From an uncultured Bacilli bacterium (GTDB lineage: Bacteria > Bacillota_I > Bacilli_A > RF39 > UBA660), in assembly GCA_944363755.1 (NCBI GenBank), contig CALVVC010000003.1, positions 1 through 27,024 of the forward strand: DNA of 27,024 nucleotides. Reading direction: 5' to 3'. The translations under genes were made by a program, and so were the position numbers. Position 1 is the stretch's first letter; the number at the start of each line of letters is the position of its first letter. Below are positions 1 through 8,387 of the stretch, piece by piece. The notes below the pieces were generated by a model. That model did no database searches. It was not told the origin of the DNA and worked only from the letters and a program-made list of their open reading frames with translations.

Positions 1-15
1 AAAAATAATAATTTC

Positions 16-45
16 TTGACAAACCTTTCTTTAAACTATTATAAT
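16..45 (+). promoter_or_regulatory. Sigma-A-type promoter of rpmH
   Basis: A perfect -35 box TTGACA (16-21) and a perfect -10 box TATAAT (40-45) are separated by 18 bases. They lie just upstream of the rpmH ribosome binding site GGAGGTG (64-70). This is the strongest consensus promoter in the window, as expected for a ribosomal protein gene. Confidence 0.9.
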
Positions 46-76
46 AGTGTAGATTTCAAGTCTGGAGGTGTTAATT

Positions 77-205
77 GTGAAAAGAACATATCAACCAAAC
101 CAAAGAAGAAGAGCTAAAAAACATGGTTTCTTTGCTCGTAAAGCAAGTGCTGGTAATATTTTAAATAGTCGTCGTAAGAAAGGACGCAAAGAATTAGTAA
201 AATAA
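77..205 (+). CDS. rpmH: 50S ribosomal protein L34
   Basis: This 42-residue, Arg/Lys-rich protein begins MKRTYQPNQRRRAKKHGF and ends KKGRKELVK, the pattern of bacterial L34, a small protein of the large ribosomal subunit. Its length is close to the family norm of about 44. The start is GTG at 77, decided by the ribosome binding site GGAGGTG at 64-70 with a 6-base gap; no in-frame ATG lies nearby. It is the first gene of the classical rpmH-rnpA-yidC-jag cluster near the replication origin. A short hairpin with a T run follows it, so rnpA is probably expressed by partial read-through, which fits the very different amounts of L34 and RNase P protein needed. Confidence 0.97.
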   Translation: MKRTYQPNQRRRAKKHGFFARKASAGNILNSRRKKGRKELVK

Positions 206-209
206 AATT

Positions 210-232
210 CACTGTTTTTGCAGTGTTTTTTT
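210..232 (+). terminator. Hairpin plus T run between rpmH and rnpA
   Basis: CACTG (210-214) pairs with CAGTG (221-225) around a TTTTTG loop, followed by seven T (226-232). The stem is only 5 bp, so it is more likely a partial attenuator than a full stop. No other promoter for rnpA is evident. Confidence 0.65.
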
Positions 233-252
233 AACTTTAGGGACGTGATTAA

Positions 253-579
253 ATGAATAAGAATTATATAGTAAAAGAAAGTAGAATATTTGATGAAGTA
301 ATAGAAACAGGTAAAAAGATAAAAAACCATAATTTTATTATATTCTATAAAGAAAAAGAAGACACTCCTACAAAATATGGTATAACTGTCCCAAAGAAAG
401 TAGGTAAGGCTCACATTAGAAATAATTTAAAAAGAAAAGTAAGAGCAATTATCAGAATATACAACAAAAGCTATGAAAAAAACTATAATTGTATTATAAT
501 TATAAGGAACAGCTGCCTAAATTTATCTTATCAAGAACTATCTAGCAGCTTACAATATTTATTAAATAAAATTAAATAA
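253..579 (+). CDS. rnpA: Ribonuclease P protein component
   Basis: This 108-residue basic protein is the protein subunit of RNase P, which binds the catalytic RNA and helps cleave the 5' leader from pre-tRNA. The family RNR signature is visible at residues 56-68 (RNNLKRKVRAIIR), preceded by the conserved KKVGKAHIR stretch. Length and position between rpmH and yidC are typical. The ATG at 253 follows a weak ribosome binding site (GGGACGTGA). The gene ends 9 bases before yidC and is probably co-transcribed with it. The N-terminal part is divergent, as is common in this family; the identification rests on the RNR motif plus context. Confidence 0.95.
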   Translation: MNKNYIVKESRIFDEVIETGKKIKNHNFIIFYKEKEDTPTKYGITVPKKVGKAHIRNNLKRKVRAIIRIYNKSYEKNYNCIIIIRNSCLNLSYQELSSSLQYLLNKIK

Positions 580-588
580 GGAGTCTAT

Positions 589-1512
589 ATGAAAAAATTA
601 AAATCAAAGATAATTATTATAATAATGTTGTTATTTTTATCGACAGGATGTACTACAACACTAGTAGATAAAGATAATAAAGCAGTACAAAATCCAGAAA
701 CAGGTCAATCTTTAACAGAAAATATTTTATGTCAACCCGAAAATGAACAAACAAGAAAGTTATATGAAAAAAATGGTGTAAAATTAAAAGATTTACCAAA
801 ATGTACTGAGTTTACTCCAAGCTCAACTGAGTATGATGGACTATGGACAGGAATATTTGTTAAGCCATTAGCATTTTTAATCTTAACATTAGGTAAATAT
901 ATTGGTTCTTTCGCTATTAGTATTATTATCATTACTATTATAATAAGATTAATATTATTCCCATTTACAAGAAAAATGGCAGTACAAAGTGAGATGATGA
1001 AAAAAGCTTCTCCAGAACTTGCTAGAATACAAAAGAAGTATGAAGGTAAAACAGATCAAGATTCTATGTTAAAACAAAATCAAGAAATGATGATGGTTTA
1101 TAAAAAGTATAATTTTAATCCCTTAACTAGTTGTTTAATTTCTTTTATTCAATTACCTCTATTACTAGCATTCTTAGAAGCTATAAATAGAGTGCCATCT
1201 ATATTTGAAGAAAACTTCTTAGGAATCCAGTTAGGAACAACTCCATTAGTAGGCTTTGGAAGTAATACTTTCTATATGTACATAGTATTAATATTGATAA
1301 TAGGAGCATCTACTATCTTTATGTTTAGAACAACAAATACTCAAGCTAGTGATCCATCAATGAAGATGATGCCTATTATGATGAGTGTAATCATTATTAT
1401 AACTGCATTTTTCATGCCATCTGCATTAGGAATATATTGGTCAGTAGGTAATTTATTCGCTATAATTCAAAATATTGTTGTAAAAAGGGGGATGGAACAT
1501 CATGCTAAATAA
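589..1512 (+). CDS. yidC: YidC/Oxa1-type membrane protein insertase (lipoprotein form)
   Basis: This 307-residue protein inserts and folds proteins in the cytoplasmic membrane, alone or with SecYEG. The N-terminus is a lipoprotein signal with lipobox LSTGC (Cys21), as in Gram-positive SpoIIIJ/YidC1. An extracytoplasmic stretch of about 70 residues follows, then the Oxa1 core: a helix at about 104-125 with the conserved groove arginine (Arg120, IIIRLILFPF), the charged cytoplasmic hairpin at 128-175, a helix at 180-200, and the last helices at about 228-298. The ribosome binding site GGAG precedes ATG 589. Its 3' end overlaps jag by 11 bases, so the two are translationally linked as in other Bacillota. 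The ectodomain carries Cys48 and Cys72, which are unusual but of unknown meaning. Confidence 0.96.
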   Translation: MKKLKSKIIIIIMLLFLSTGCTTTLVDKDNKAVQNPETGQSLTENILCQPENEQTRKLYEKNGVKLKDLPKCTEFTPSSTEYDGLWTGIFVKPLAFLILTLGKYIGSFAISIIIITIIIRLILFPFTRKMAVQSEMMKKASPELARIQKKYEGKTDQDSMLKQNQEMMMVYKKYNFNPLTSCLISFIQLPLLLAFLEAINRVPSIFEENFLGIQLGTTPLVGFGSNTFYMYIVLILIIGASTIFMFRTTNTQASDPSMKMMPIMMSVIIIITAFFMPSALGIYWSVGNLFAIIQNIVVKRGMEHHAK

Positions 1513-2110
1513 ACATGAATATACAGGTAAAACATATGAAGAAGCCTTAAATAAAGCTAAGTTAGATTTACAAGAACTTGAAGAAAACTTAATAATAAAT
1601 ACCAAAGAAGAAAAGAAAACTTTACTATCTAAAAAAGTAGAAATAGAAGTAATAGAGAAAAGAGAAGTAAAAGATTACATAAAAAAAACAATCAAAAGTC
1701 TTTTAAAAGATATGGGCTTTGATGTAGATATAGAAATAACAATGAATAATGATACCCCAACATACCGTTTATATTCTACTAATGATGCCTTATTAATAGG
1801 AAAAGATGGTAAAAATCTAAAAGCTCTAACAACAGTAGTAAATGCAATTATTACAAAAGATATAAGCACCAATTATCGTTTCTTAATAGATGTAAGTGAC
1901 TATAAAGAAAAAAATGATAGAAGAATAGAAAAACTTGCAAAAAGTATTGCAAGAGAAGTAAAAGCTACTAAAGTTGAAGTTAAAATGGATTCAATGAACT
2001 CATATCAAAGAAGACTTGTTCATAATATTTTAAATAATAATAAATATGTCTATACAGAAAGTGTAGGAGAAGAACCTAATCGCTCAGTTGTTATAAAACC
2101 ACGCGACTAG
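1502..2110 (+). CDS. jag: RNA-binding protein Jag/KhpB (Jag-N, KH, R3H)
   Basis: This 202-residue RNA-binding protein corresponds to Jag (SpoIIIJ-associated; KhpB/EloR). Three modules are visible: a Jag-N domain at 1-50 (HEYTGKTYEEALNKA), a KH domain at about 60-130 with the loop GKDG at 100-103, and an R3H domain at about 135-200 with Arg170-x3-His174. In streptococci the homologue works with KhpA in cell elongation control; that role is inferred here. The ATG at 1502 lies inside the yidC end, and the ribosome binding site AAGGGGG sits in the yidC coding sequence. The stop (TAG) falls within a weak hairpin followed by a T run. Confidence 0.95.
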   Translation: MLNKHEYTGKTYEEALNKAKLDLQELEENLIINTKEEKKTLLSKKVEIEVIEKREVKDYIKKTIKSLLKDMGFDVDIEITMNNDTPTYRLYSTNDALLIGKDGKNLKALTTVVNAIITKDISTNYRFLIDVSDYKEKNDRRIEKLAKSIAREVKATKVEVKMDSMNSYQRRLVHNILNNNKYVYTESVGEEPNRSVVIKPRD

Positions 2111-2118
2111 GTTTTTTT
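2095..2118 (+). terminator. Weak terminator at the end of jag
   Basis: AAAACC (2095-2100) can pair with GGTTTT (2110-2115) around a 9-base loop containing most of the jag stop, with a T run to 2118. The stem holds only two G-C pairs, so termination may be partial. A new promoter follows at 2159, which supports a transcription boundary here. Confidence 0.45.
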
Positions 2119-2158
2119 GTCAAATTTTGACTAATTTTAAAAACTTCTTCTTTTAATC

Positions 2159-2187
2159 TTTACAGTATCAAAAAATATCAATATAAT
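2159..2187 (+). promoter_or_regulatory. Promoter of the 2220-mnmE-mnmG-rsmG unit
   Basis: TTTACA (2159-2164) and TATAAT (2182-2187) have an ideal 17-base spacer, in the intergenic gap between jag and the next gene. The ribosome binding site AAAGGAAGGTG follows before ATG 2220. Confidence 0.82.
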
Positions 2188-2219
2188 AATAAGACTGAAA
2201 AGAGAAAGGAAGGTGTTAT

Positions 2220-2960
2220 ATGCAAGAAATAGTTGCAGATACAATAAATGATTTAGAATTTTTAAAGTTACAATTAACTACCGAAATAGATATTATAAAA
2301 AGTGGAATAAATAATCTAAAAGAATTAGAAACAGTAAAAAAATATATTGAGTTAAATAAAAAAATAGATAAAACTTCTAATATAATAAAATCAATAGAAT
2401 TAATAAAAAAAGTAGAAGAATTAAAGAATACTTATACTGAAGTAAAACAATATGATGAAATTCCAATAACTATAGAATATTATGAAAAAAAATTAGAGTT
2501 TCTTAATAATTTAACATCAGTAAATAATGTTATTTATAGTAAGGAAGAAGAAGATAAATTTCTATATTCTTCTAAAACTGCTTTAAAAAACTTAATTAAG
2601 TTAAAGAAAAAAGAAGGATTAAATACAATAACTACTTTAGAAGAATTCAATAATTATATAAATACTGTTAGAAAATCTTTACAAACTTACAAAGTATATG
2701 AAACAGATAAAGTAGTAGATGAAATACTTAGTTTTAAAGTGTATGAAAATCCTAGAAATTATAATATAAAGAATGTAACAAAACTACCATCTATAACATT
2801 TGAATATTTAAATGAGCATGATAATTTAACAGAAAGAGAACAAGAAGCTTTCTTTGGAACAGAAGTTTATAAAGATTTAGGTATATCTAAAGAAAAAGAA
2901 AAAGTAAAAAGAATAGGAGCAAGGAAAAATGCAAGATACCATAGTAGCAATTTCAACTAA
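2220..2960 (+). CDS. Unrecognised helical protein between jag and mnmE
   Basis: This 246-residue protein does not match a family I recognise. It is rich in Lys, Glu, Ile and Leu, has no signal peptide, membrane segment or cysteine, and residues 1-70 and about 120-165 read as amphipathic, coiled-coil-like helices. A strong ribosome binding site (AAAGGAAGGTG) and a consensus promoter precede it, so it is almost certainly expressed. Its last 32 bases overlap the start of mnmE in another frame, and the mnmE ribosome binding site lies inside it, suggesting coupled translation. In Bacillus and Staphylococcus jag is followed directly by mnmE, so this is a lineage-specific addition. A structural or scaffolding role would fit the composition, but no function can be assigned from sequence. 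Confidence 0.85.
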   Translation: MQEIVADTINDLEFLKLQLTTEIDIIKSGINNLKELETVKKYIELNKKIDKTSNIIKSIELIKKVEELKNTYTEVKQYDEIPITIEYYEKKLEFLNNLTSVNNVIYSKEEEDKFLYSSKTALKNLIKLKKKEGLNTITTLEEFNNYINTVRKSLQTYKVYETDKVVDEILSFKVYENPRNYNIKNVTKLPSITFEYLNEHDNLTEREQEAFFGTEVYKDLGISKEKEKVKRIGARKNARYHSSNFN

Positions 2961-4284
2961 ATTAGGAGTAGGAGCCATTTCAATTATAAGAGTAAGTGGT
3001 AATAATGCTATTCCTTTAGTAAATAAAGTATTTAGAGGAAAAGATTTAACAAAAGTAGATTCTCATACTATAAACTATGGCTTTATTAATGATGGAATAG
3101 AAGATATAGATGAAGTATTAGTATCAGTAATGAAAGCCCCTAAAACCTTTACAAGAGAAGATATTGTAGAGATTAATTGTCATGGAGGTATTTATACTAC
3201 TTTAAAAATTCTTGATTTATTAATAGAAGAGGGAGCAAGAAGAGCAGAAAAAGGTGAGTTTACAAAAAGAGCTTTTTTAAATGGTAGAATAGATTTAACT
3301 GAAGCAGAAGCAGTAATGGATTTAATAGAAAGTAAGACAGATAATAGTAGAAAATTAGCTTTATCATCTCTAGAAGGTAATTTAAAAAAATATATAACTA
3401 GTTTTAGAAATAAATTAAAACATATTCTAGCCAATATAGAAGTTAATATCGACTATCCTGAGTATTATGATATAGAAGAAGTTACAAAAAAGGAGTTAAA
3501 AGAAGTAATAAAAAGTCTTGAAAAAGACTTAAAGAATTTAGTAACAAAGTCAGAAGAAAGACAGATTATTAAAAATGGTATAAAAACTATAATTATAGGA
3601 AGACCTAATGTAGGAAAGAGTAGTATTTTAAATAGATTTTTAAAAGAAGATAAAGCCATTGTTACAGATATTGAAGGAACAACAAGAGATATTGTTGAAG
3701 GAAGTATTATCTTTGATGGAATAGAATTATCTTTAATTGATACTGCAGGAATAAGAGAAACAGATAACTTAGCTGAAAAAATAGGGGTAGAGAAGAGTAT
3801 ATCTTTAATAGATAAAGCTAACCTTATTATAGTAGTATTAAATTCTAGTGAAGAATTAACCAATAATGATAAGTTTATCTTAGATAAAGTAAAAGATAAA
3901 AATCCAATCATAGTTTTAAATAAAAACGATTTAAAAGCTAAAATAGATAAATCTAAGTTAGACTTTAAACATATTGTAAGTACTAATACTAATACGCAAG
4001 ATGGAATAGATTCTTTAAAAGATGAAATAAAGAGTATGTTTAAATTAGAAGAAATAAATGAAGATGATTACACTTACCTTGCTAATGAAAGACAATTAAG
4101 TCTTGCCAAACAAGCTCTTAAGAGTTTAAGAGATGCTAAAAACAGTTTAGAAAGTGATGAACCTGTTGATATAATAGAAATAGACCTAAAAGAAGTATTT
4201 GATATACTAGGTTCTATTACAGGAGAAAGTTATAGTGATGAACTATTAGATGAGTTATTTGCAAATTTCTGTGTAGGAAAATAA
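2929..4284 (+). CDS. mnmE: tRNA modification GTPase MnmE (TrmE)
   Basis: This 451-residue GTPase forms the MnmEG complex with MnmG, which adds the aminomethyl-type group at C5 of uridine 34 in tRNAs reading NNA/NNG codons. The N-terminal folate-binding domain begins DTIVAISTKLGVGAISIIR. The G domain has G1 GRPNVGKS (224-231), G2 in DIEGTTRD (247-254), G3 DTAG (271-274) and G4 NKND (331-334). The C-terminus ends CVGK, keeping the catalytic Cys of the C-x-G-K tail. Length is normal. The ATG at 2929 lies inside the preceding gene and is chosen because it gives the standard N-terminus. mnmG follows after 18 bases, so both subunits come from one transcript. Confidence 0.98.
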   Translation: MQDTIVAISTKLGVGAISIIRVSGNNAIPLVNKVFRGKDLTKVDSHTINYGFINDGIEDIDEVLVSVMKAPKTFTREDIVEINCHGGIYTTLKILDLLIEEGARRAEKGEFTKRAFLNGRIDLTEAEAVMDLIESKTDNSRKLALSSLEGNLKKYITSFRNKLKHILANIEVNIDYPEYYDIEEVTKKELKEVIKSLEKDLKNLVTKSEERQIIKNGIKTIIIGRPNVGKSSILNRFLKEDKAIVTDIEGTTRDIVEGSIIFDGIELSLIDTAGIRETDNLAEKIGVEKSISLIDKANLIIVVLNSSEELTNNDKFILDKVKDKNPIIVLNKNDLKAKIDKSKLDFKHIVSTNTNTQDGIDSLKDEIKSMFKLEEINEDDYTYLANERQLSLAKQALKSLRDAKNSLESDEPVDIIEIDLKEVFDILGSITGESYSDELLDELFANFCVGK

Positions 4285-4302
4285 GAAAAGAAGTGATAAA
4301 AG

Positions 4303-6159
4303 ATGAATTATGAAGTAATTGTTGTAGGAGGAGGCCATGCTGGTATAGAAGCCTCTTTATCATGTGCAAGACTTAAGCACAAGACTCTTTTAGTAACAGG
4401 AAATATAAATAATATTGCTGATATGCCATGTAATCCATCAATTGGAGGACCTGCTAAAGGAATAGTAGTAAGAGAAATAGATGCCTTAGGTGGCGAAATG
4501 GCTAAAAATACTGATAAGAGTTCTTTACAAATGAAAATGTTAAATACTAAAAAAGGTCCAGCCGTTCGTGCTTTGCGTGCCCAAGCAGATAAAGTTATCT
4601 ATAAAAAAGAAATGTTAAAGACCCTAAATAGCCAAGATAACTTAGATATTAAAGAAGGCTTAGTAAAGGAACTTATTATAAAAGATAATAGAGTAGGTGG
4701 AGTTATTCTAGAAGATGGTGAAGAAATTTCTGCTAAAGCTGTAATCTTAACAACAGGAACTTACTTAAAAGGAACAATACTAGTGGGTGATAAAAAGACT
4801 AAAGGTGGCCCTCATGGTGAAAAAGCTAGTAATTATTTAAGTCCTTTCTTAAAAAAATTAGGCTTTAATATCTTAAGACTAAAAACAGGAACTCCTCCCC
4901 GTATTGAAAAAAGAAGTGTTGACTTTTCTAAAATGCAAGAAGAATTAGGAAGTAGTGAAGATATAACTTTCTCATATGATAATACTACCGCTCTTGCCTA
5001 TAAATACAGGCTACCTTGTCATTTAATTTATACAAACGAAACAACTCATAAAATAATCAAAGAACATCTTAATGAATCTAGTATGTATGGTGGCTATGTT
5101 GAAGGAGTAGGTCCGAGATACTGTCCATCTATTGAAGACAAAGTAGTACGTTTTAGTGATAAAGAACGTCATCAATTATTCTTAGAGCCTGAAAGTATTT
5201 ATTATGATGATTTATATTTACAAGGATTTTCAACAAGTATGCCTCACTATGTTCAAGAACAAATGGTCCATAGTCTTAAAGGCCTAGAAAATGCTAAAAT
5301 ATTAAAATATGCTTATGCTATAGAATATGATGCCATTGACTCAAGACAAATTAAACCAACTCTAGAAACAAAAATAATTGAAAATCTTTATACTGCCGGT
5401 CAAATAAATGGAACAAGTGGTTATGAAGAAGCCGCAGGTCAAGGTTTAATTGCAGGAATTAATGCTTCTCTAAAGTTAGAAAATAAAAATCCTTTAATCT
5501 TAAAACGTAATGAGTCATATATAGGAGTCTTAATCGATGATCTTGTAACCAAAGGAGTAAAGGATCCATATCGTCTTCTTACTTCTCGAGCAGAGTATCG
5601 TCTTTTACTAAGAGACGATAATGCTGATTTAAGACTAAGAGAATATGGACATAAAATAGGATTAATTAAAGATGATATTTATAATAATTTCTTAAAGAAA
5701 AAACAAGATATAGAAGATTTAACTAATCTTTTAAAAGAAACTAAAATTACTCCAAAGAATGAAATAAATAATATTTTAATAAAATTAAATACATCGCCAC
5801 TTAAAGATGGTATAACTTTATATGATTTATTAAAAAGACCTGAATTATCTATAGAAGATTTAACTAATTTTATAAAACTAAATTACTCTAAAGAAGTTTT
5901 AAAAGAAGTAGAGATAAATATTAAATATGAAGGATATATCAAAAAATCTATGGAAGAAGCAAAAAAAATGTTAGAACTTGAAAATAAAACAATACCAGAA
6001 GATATAAATTACCAAGATATTCCTAATATTGCTAGTGAAGCTAAAGAAAAATTAGAAAATATTAGACCTATAACTTTAGGTCAAGCTAGCAGAATTAGTG
6101 GTGTAAATCCATCAGATATCGCTATTATTTCTGTTTATTTAAAGAAAAGAGGAATCTAA
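4303..6159 (+). CDS. mnmG: tRNA U34 modification enzyme MnmG (GidA)
   Basis: This 618-residue FAD- and NADH-dependent enzyme is the partner of MnmE in carboxymethylaminomethyl modification of tRNA U34. The N-terminal FAD-binding motif is VGGGHAGIEAS (8-18), followed by the family signatures PCNPSIGGPAKG, LKTGTPPRI and, in the middle, GYEEAAGQGLIAGINA. A C-terminal helical domain that contacts MnmE ends with the conserved segment QASRISGVNPSDIAII. Length matches the long (about 620-residue) bacterial form. ATG 4303 is preceded by the site AAAAGAAGTG. The stop codon directly abuts the rsmG start, so the two are tightly coupled. Confidence 0.98.
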   Translation: MNYEVIVVGGGHAGIEASLSCARLKHKTLLVTGNINNIADMPCNPSIGGPAKGIVVREIDALGGEMAKNTDKSSLQMKMLNTKKGPAVRALRAQADKVIYKKEMLKTLNSQDNLDIKEGLVKELIIKDNRVGGVILEDGEEISAKAVILTTGTYLKGTILVGDKKTKGGPHGEKASNYLSPFLKKLGFNILRLKTGTPPRIEKRSVDFSKMQEELGSSEDITFSYDNTTALAYKYRLPCHLIYTNETTHKIIKEHLNESSMYGGYVEGVGPRYCPSIEDKVVRFSDKERHQLFLEPESIYYDDLYLQGFSTSMPHYVQEQMVHSLKGLENAKILKYAYAIEYDAIDSRQIKPTLETKIIENLYTAGQINGTSGYEEAAGQGLIAGINASLKLENKNPLILKRNESYIGVLIDDLVTKGVKDPYRLLTSRAEYRLLLRDDNADLRLREYGHKIGLIKDDIYNNFLKKKQDIEDLTNLLKETKITPKNEINNILIKLNTSPLKDGITLYDLLKRPELSIEDLTNFIKLNYSKEVLKEVEINIKYEGYIKKSMEEAKKMLELENKTIPEDINYQDIPNIASEAKEKLENIRPITLGQASRISGVNPSDIAIISVYLKKRGI

Positions 6160-6807
6160 ATGAATAAAGAAGAGTTTATAAAAGAAGTAGAATCTTTAGA
6201 TTTGAAAGTAACAGATAAAGAGTTAGAAAAGTTAGATATAATTTATAATACTTTAGTAGAAACAAATAAAAGTATGAATTTAACGAGAATAACCGAAAAA
6301 AAAGATGTATATCTAAAACACTTTTATGATAGTTTAACTCTAGCAAAAGTATATGATTTATCTAAAGTAAATACTTTATGTGACATTGGAACAGGAGCAG
6401 GTTTTCCTGGACTAATTTTAAAAATATTTTATCCTAATTTGGAAGTAACTCTAGTAGATTCTCTTTTAAAAAGAGTAAATTATCTTAATAACTTAATAGA
6501 TAGTTTACATCTAACAAATATTAAAGCTTATCATATTAGAGCAGAAGATTTAATAAAAAAAGGTAAAAAATTTGATATAGTGACAGCAAGAGCAGTCGCT
6601 TCCCTACAAAAACTTCTTTTATGGACAATGCCTTTAGTTAATCAAAATGGTAGTTTTCTTGCTATGAAAGGCAATGTAGAAGAAGAATTAAATCTTGCTA
6701 AAGATATAATGAAAAAGAATAATTGGTATATTAATAAGAAAGAGATATTTACCTTGCCAAGTAAAGAGGATATAAGAACAATTTTAGAAATTAAAAATAA
6801 AGCCTAG
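6160..6807 (+). CDS. rsmG: 16S rRNA (guanine527-N7)-methyltransferase RsmG (GidB)
   Basis: This 215-residue enzyme uses S-adenosylmethionine to methylate N7 of G527 (E. coli numbering) in 16S rRNA. The SAM-binding motif CDIGTGAGFPG is at 74-84, preceded by the family motif MNLTRI (39-44) and followed by TARAVASL. Length is normal (207-240). The start ATG at 6160 is immediately after the mnmG stop, with the ribosome binding site GAGGAATCT inside mnmG. The mnmG-rsmG pairing next to noc is the classical Bacillota order. No terminator is visible after it, and an extended -10 promoter for noc follows. Confidence 0.97.
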   Translation: MNKEEFIKEVESLDLKVTDKELEKLDIIYNTLVETNKSMNLTRITEKKDVYLKHFYDSLTLAKVYDLSKVNTLCDIGTGAGFPGLILKIFYPNLEVTLVDSLLKRVNYLNNLIDSLHLTNIKAYHIRAEDLIKKGKKFDIVTARAVASLQKLLLWTMPLVNQNGSFLAMKGNVEEELNLAKDIMKKNNWYINKKEIFTLPSKEDIRTILEIKNKA

Positions 6808-6824
6808 CAAACTAGTACAATTAA

Positions 6825-6833
6825 TGATATAAT
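6825..6833 (+). promoter_or_regulatory. Extended -10 promoter of noc
   Basis: TGATATAAT (6825-6833) is an extended -10 element (TGn plus perfect TATAAT) 41 bases before the noc start. The -35 position (about 6805-6810, TAGCAA) is poor, which extended -10 promoters tolerate. Confidence 0.65.
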
Positions 6834-6873
6834 GAGATTAGTAGAAAAGTAAAAAGAATAAAGAGGGATGCAT

Positions 6874-8292
6874 ATGGATAATAAAGAAAATGAAGTAGTT
6901 TATTTACATTTAGATGATATAATTCCAAATAGATTTCAGCCAAGACAAGTCTTTGATGAAAAAGCTTTAAAAGAATTAGCAGTATCTATCAAAGAACATG
7001 GTGTTATTCAACCAATTATTGTTAGAAACATTGGAAACAAATACGAAATAATAGCAGGAGAACGCCGTTATAAAGCATCTGCTATGGCAGGACTTACAAC
7101 TATACCTGCAATCATTCGCAATTTAGATGATAAAGAAAGTAGTAAAGTAGCACTTCTTGAAAACTTACAACGAAAAAACTTAAATCCTATAGAAGAAGCA
7201 AAGACATATCAAAAGATTCTTGAACTAGATCAAATGACTCAAGAAGAACTTGCCAAAACTATGGGAAAAAGTCAAAGCGCCGTTGCTAACAAACTACGTT
7301 TACTTGCTTTAACAGATGAAGTACAAGATGCTCTTTTAAAAGACCAAATATCTGAACGTCATGCAAGAGCACTACTAAATGCTAATAATGCTGAACTTCA
7401 AAAGCAATTATTAAAAGAAGTTATAGATAAGAAAATGACTGTAAGAGAATTAGAGGAAAAAATAAAACCTAAAGAAGAGATAACAAAAAGTGACATTGAT
7501 AATTTATTAAATCCAACTCCAGTAAGTGCCACTATTCCTCAAACAGATTCTTTAGGAGTTAAACTTAATAATAATTCTAATCCTAATAATGATTTTAATA
7601 CAAGTGTAGGAATAGATTATTCAACTCCCCCATCTTTTATTGATTATGACATACCAAATATAAATGATAATTTAGAAAGTACTGCTAATAAATCTATTAA
7701 TATTGATGAAATAAAAGATAATGCCAAAGATATTAATGTAGAAAAACCTTCAGTAGATGTCAATGAATTCTTAAAAGTTGAACCTAAAGAAGAGAAAAAA
7801 GAAGAAGAAAACAATTTTAAATTTTTCTCACCAGTAGAAGAAATAAAAGATGACTCTAAAGAGAATGAATCATCAACAGTAGCCTTTGCTACTCCTGCTC
7901 CAATAAATGATACCTTCATCAATGACAATCCTTTTAACTTAGGGAAAGAGACTAAAGATATCAAAGATTCTACTAGTACTTCTATGGATACTTTATTAGC
8001 AGGAGTAAATACTAATGATAATAAAGAAAAAGACCAATCAACAGTTCCTAGTATAAATACTTTTAACAATCCTTTCGCTAGTAATCCTATCTTTAGTGAT
8101 AACATTAAGAAAATAGAAGAACAACAAGAAGCTAATAAACCAAAATATACACTAAATGAATCTATAAATTTAATAAGAGAAACGATAAAAAGAGTAGAAG
8201 AATCTGGTTTTAAAGTAGATGAAGAAGAAATGGACCTTATTAATAACTATCAGATAACTATTAAAATATCTAAAGAAAATAATCAAGGCTAA
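6874..8292 (+). CDS. noc: Noc-like nucleoid occlusion protein (ParB family) with a long disordered linker
   Basis: This is a ParB-family CTP-switch DNA-binding protein of 472 residues. The N-terminal ParB/CTPase domain carries GERRYKAS (62-69) and ENLQRKNLNPIEEA (96-109), and an HTH lies at about 122-143. The C-terminal 50 residues (IRETIKRVEESGF, YQITIKI) resemble the C-terminal dimerisation domain of Bacillus Noc as I remember it, and PNRFQPR at 18-24 is also Noc-like. Between them lies a segment of about 220 residues rich in Asn, Asp, Ser, Lys and Glu, absent from ordinary Noc (about 280 residues). Residues 1-9 are acidic and polar and lack the amphipathic helix that binds Noc to the membrane. 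ATG 6874 is preferred over ATG 6868 because AGAGGG ends 6 bases before it but abuts the other. Gene order rsmG-noc-parA-parB supports the call. Confidence 0.85.
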   Translation: MDNKENEVVYLHLDDIIPNRFQPRQVFDEKALKELAVSIKEHGVIQPIIVRNIGNKYEIIAGERRYKASAMAGLTTIPAIIRNLDDKESSKVALLENLQRKNLNPIEEAKTYQKILELDQMTQEELAKTMGKSQSAVANKLRLLALTDEVQDALLKDQISERHARALLNANNAELQKQLLKEVIDKKMTVRELEEKIKPKEEITKSDIDNLLNPTPVSATIPQTDSLGVKLNNNSNPNNDFNTSVGIDYSTPPSFIDYDIPNINDNLESTANKSINIDEIKDNAKDINVEKPSVDVNEFLKVEPKEEKKEEENNFKFFSPVEEIKDDSKENESSTVAFATPAPINDTFINDNPFNLGKETKDIKDSTSTSMDTLLAGVNTNDNKEKDQSTVPSINTFNNPFASNPIFSDNIKKIEEQQEANKPKYTLNESINLIRETIKRVEESGFKVDEEEMDLINNYQITIKISKENNQG

Positions 8293-8316
8293 AAGTAGAG
8301 TTAAATCTACTTTTTT
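8291..8316 (+). terminator. Rho-independent terminator after noc
   Basis: AAAAGTAGA (8291-8299) pairs with TCTACTTTT (8306-8314) around a 6-base loop, running into a T run to 8316. It starts within the noc stop codon region and separates noc from the parAB promoter. Confidence 0.8.
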
Positions 8317-8327
8317 AGATAAAATTC

Positions 8328-8356
8328 TTTTCATAATAACATATTTTTGATACAAT
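8328..8356 (+). promoter_or_regulatory. Promoter of the parA-parB-mscS unit
   Basis: An extended -10 element TGATACAAT (8348-8356) has TTTTCA (8328-8333) 17 bases before its hexamer. It lies 31 bases upstream of the parA start, after the noc terminator. Confidence 0.7.
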
Positions 8357-8387
8357 AAATTAGACAAATAGAAGAAAGAGTGATAAT

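Noticed and set aside
1..76. Replication origin (oriC) with DnaA boxes at the left edge
   Set aside because: The gene order says the origin is close, but the 76 bases before rpmH hold only a promoter and ribosome binding site, with no TTATCCACA-type box.
6868..6876. Noc start at ATG 6868
   Set aside because: The Shine-Dalgarno AGAGGG directly abuts this ATG; ATG 6874 has the normal 6-base spacing.
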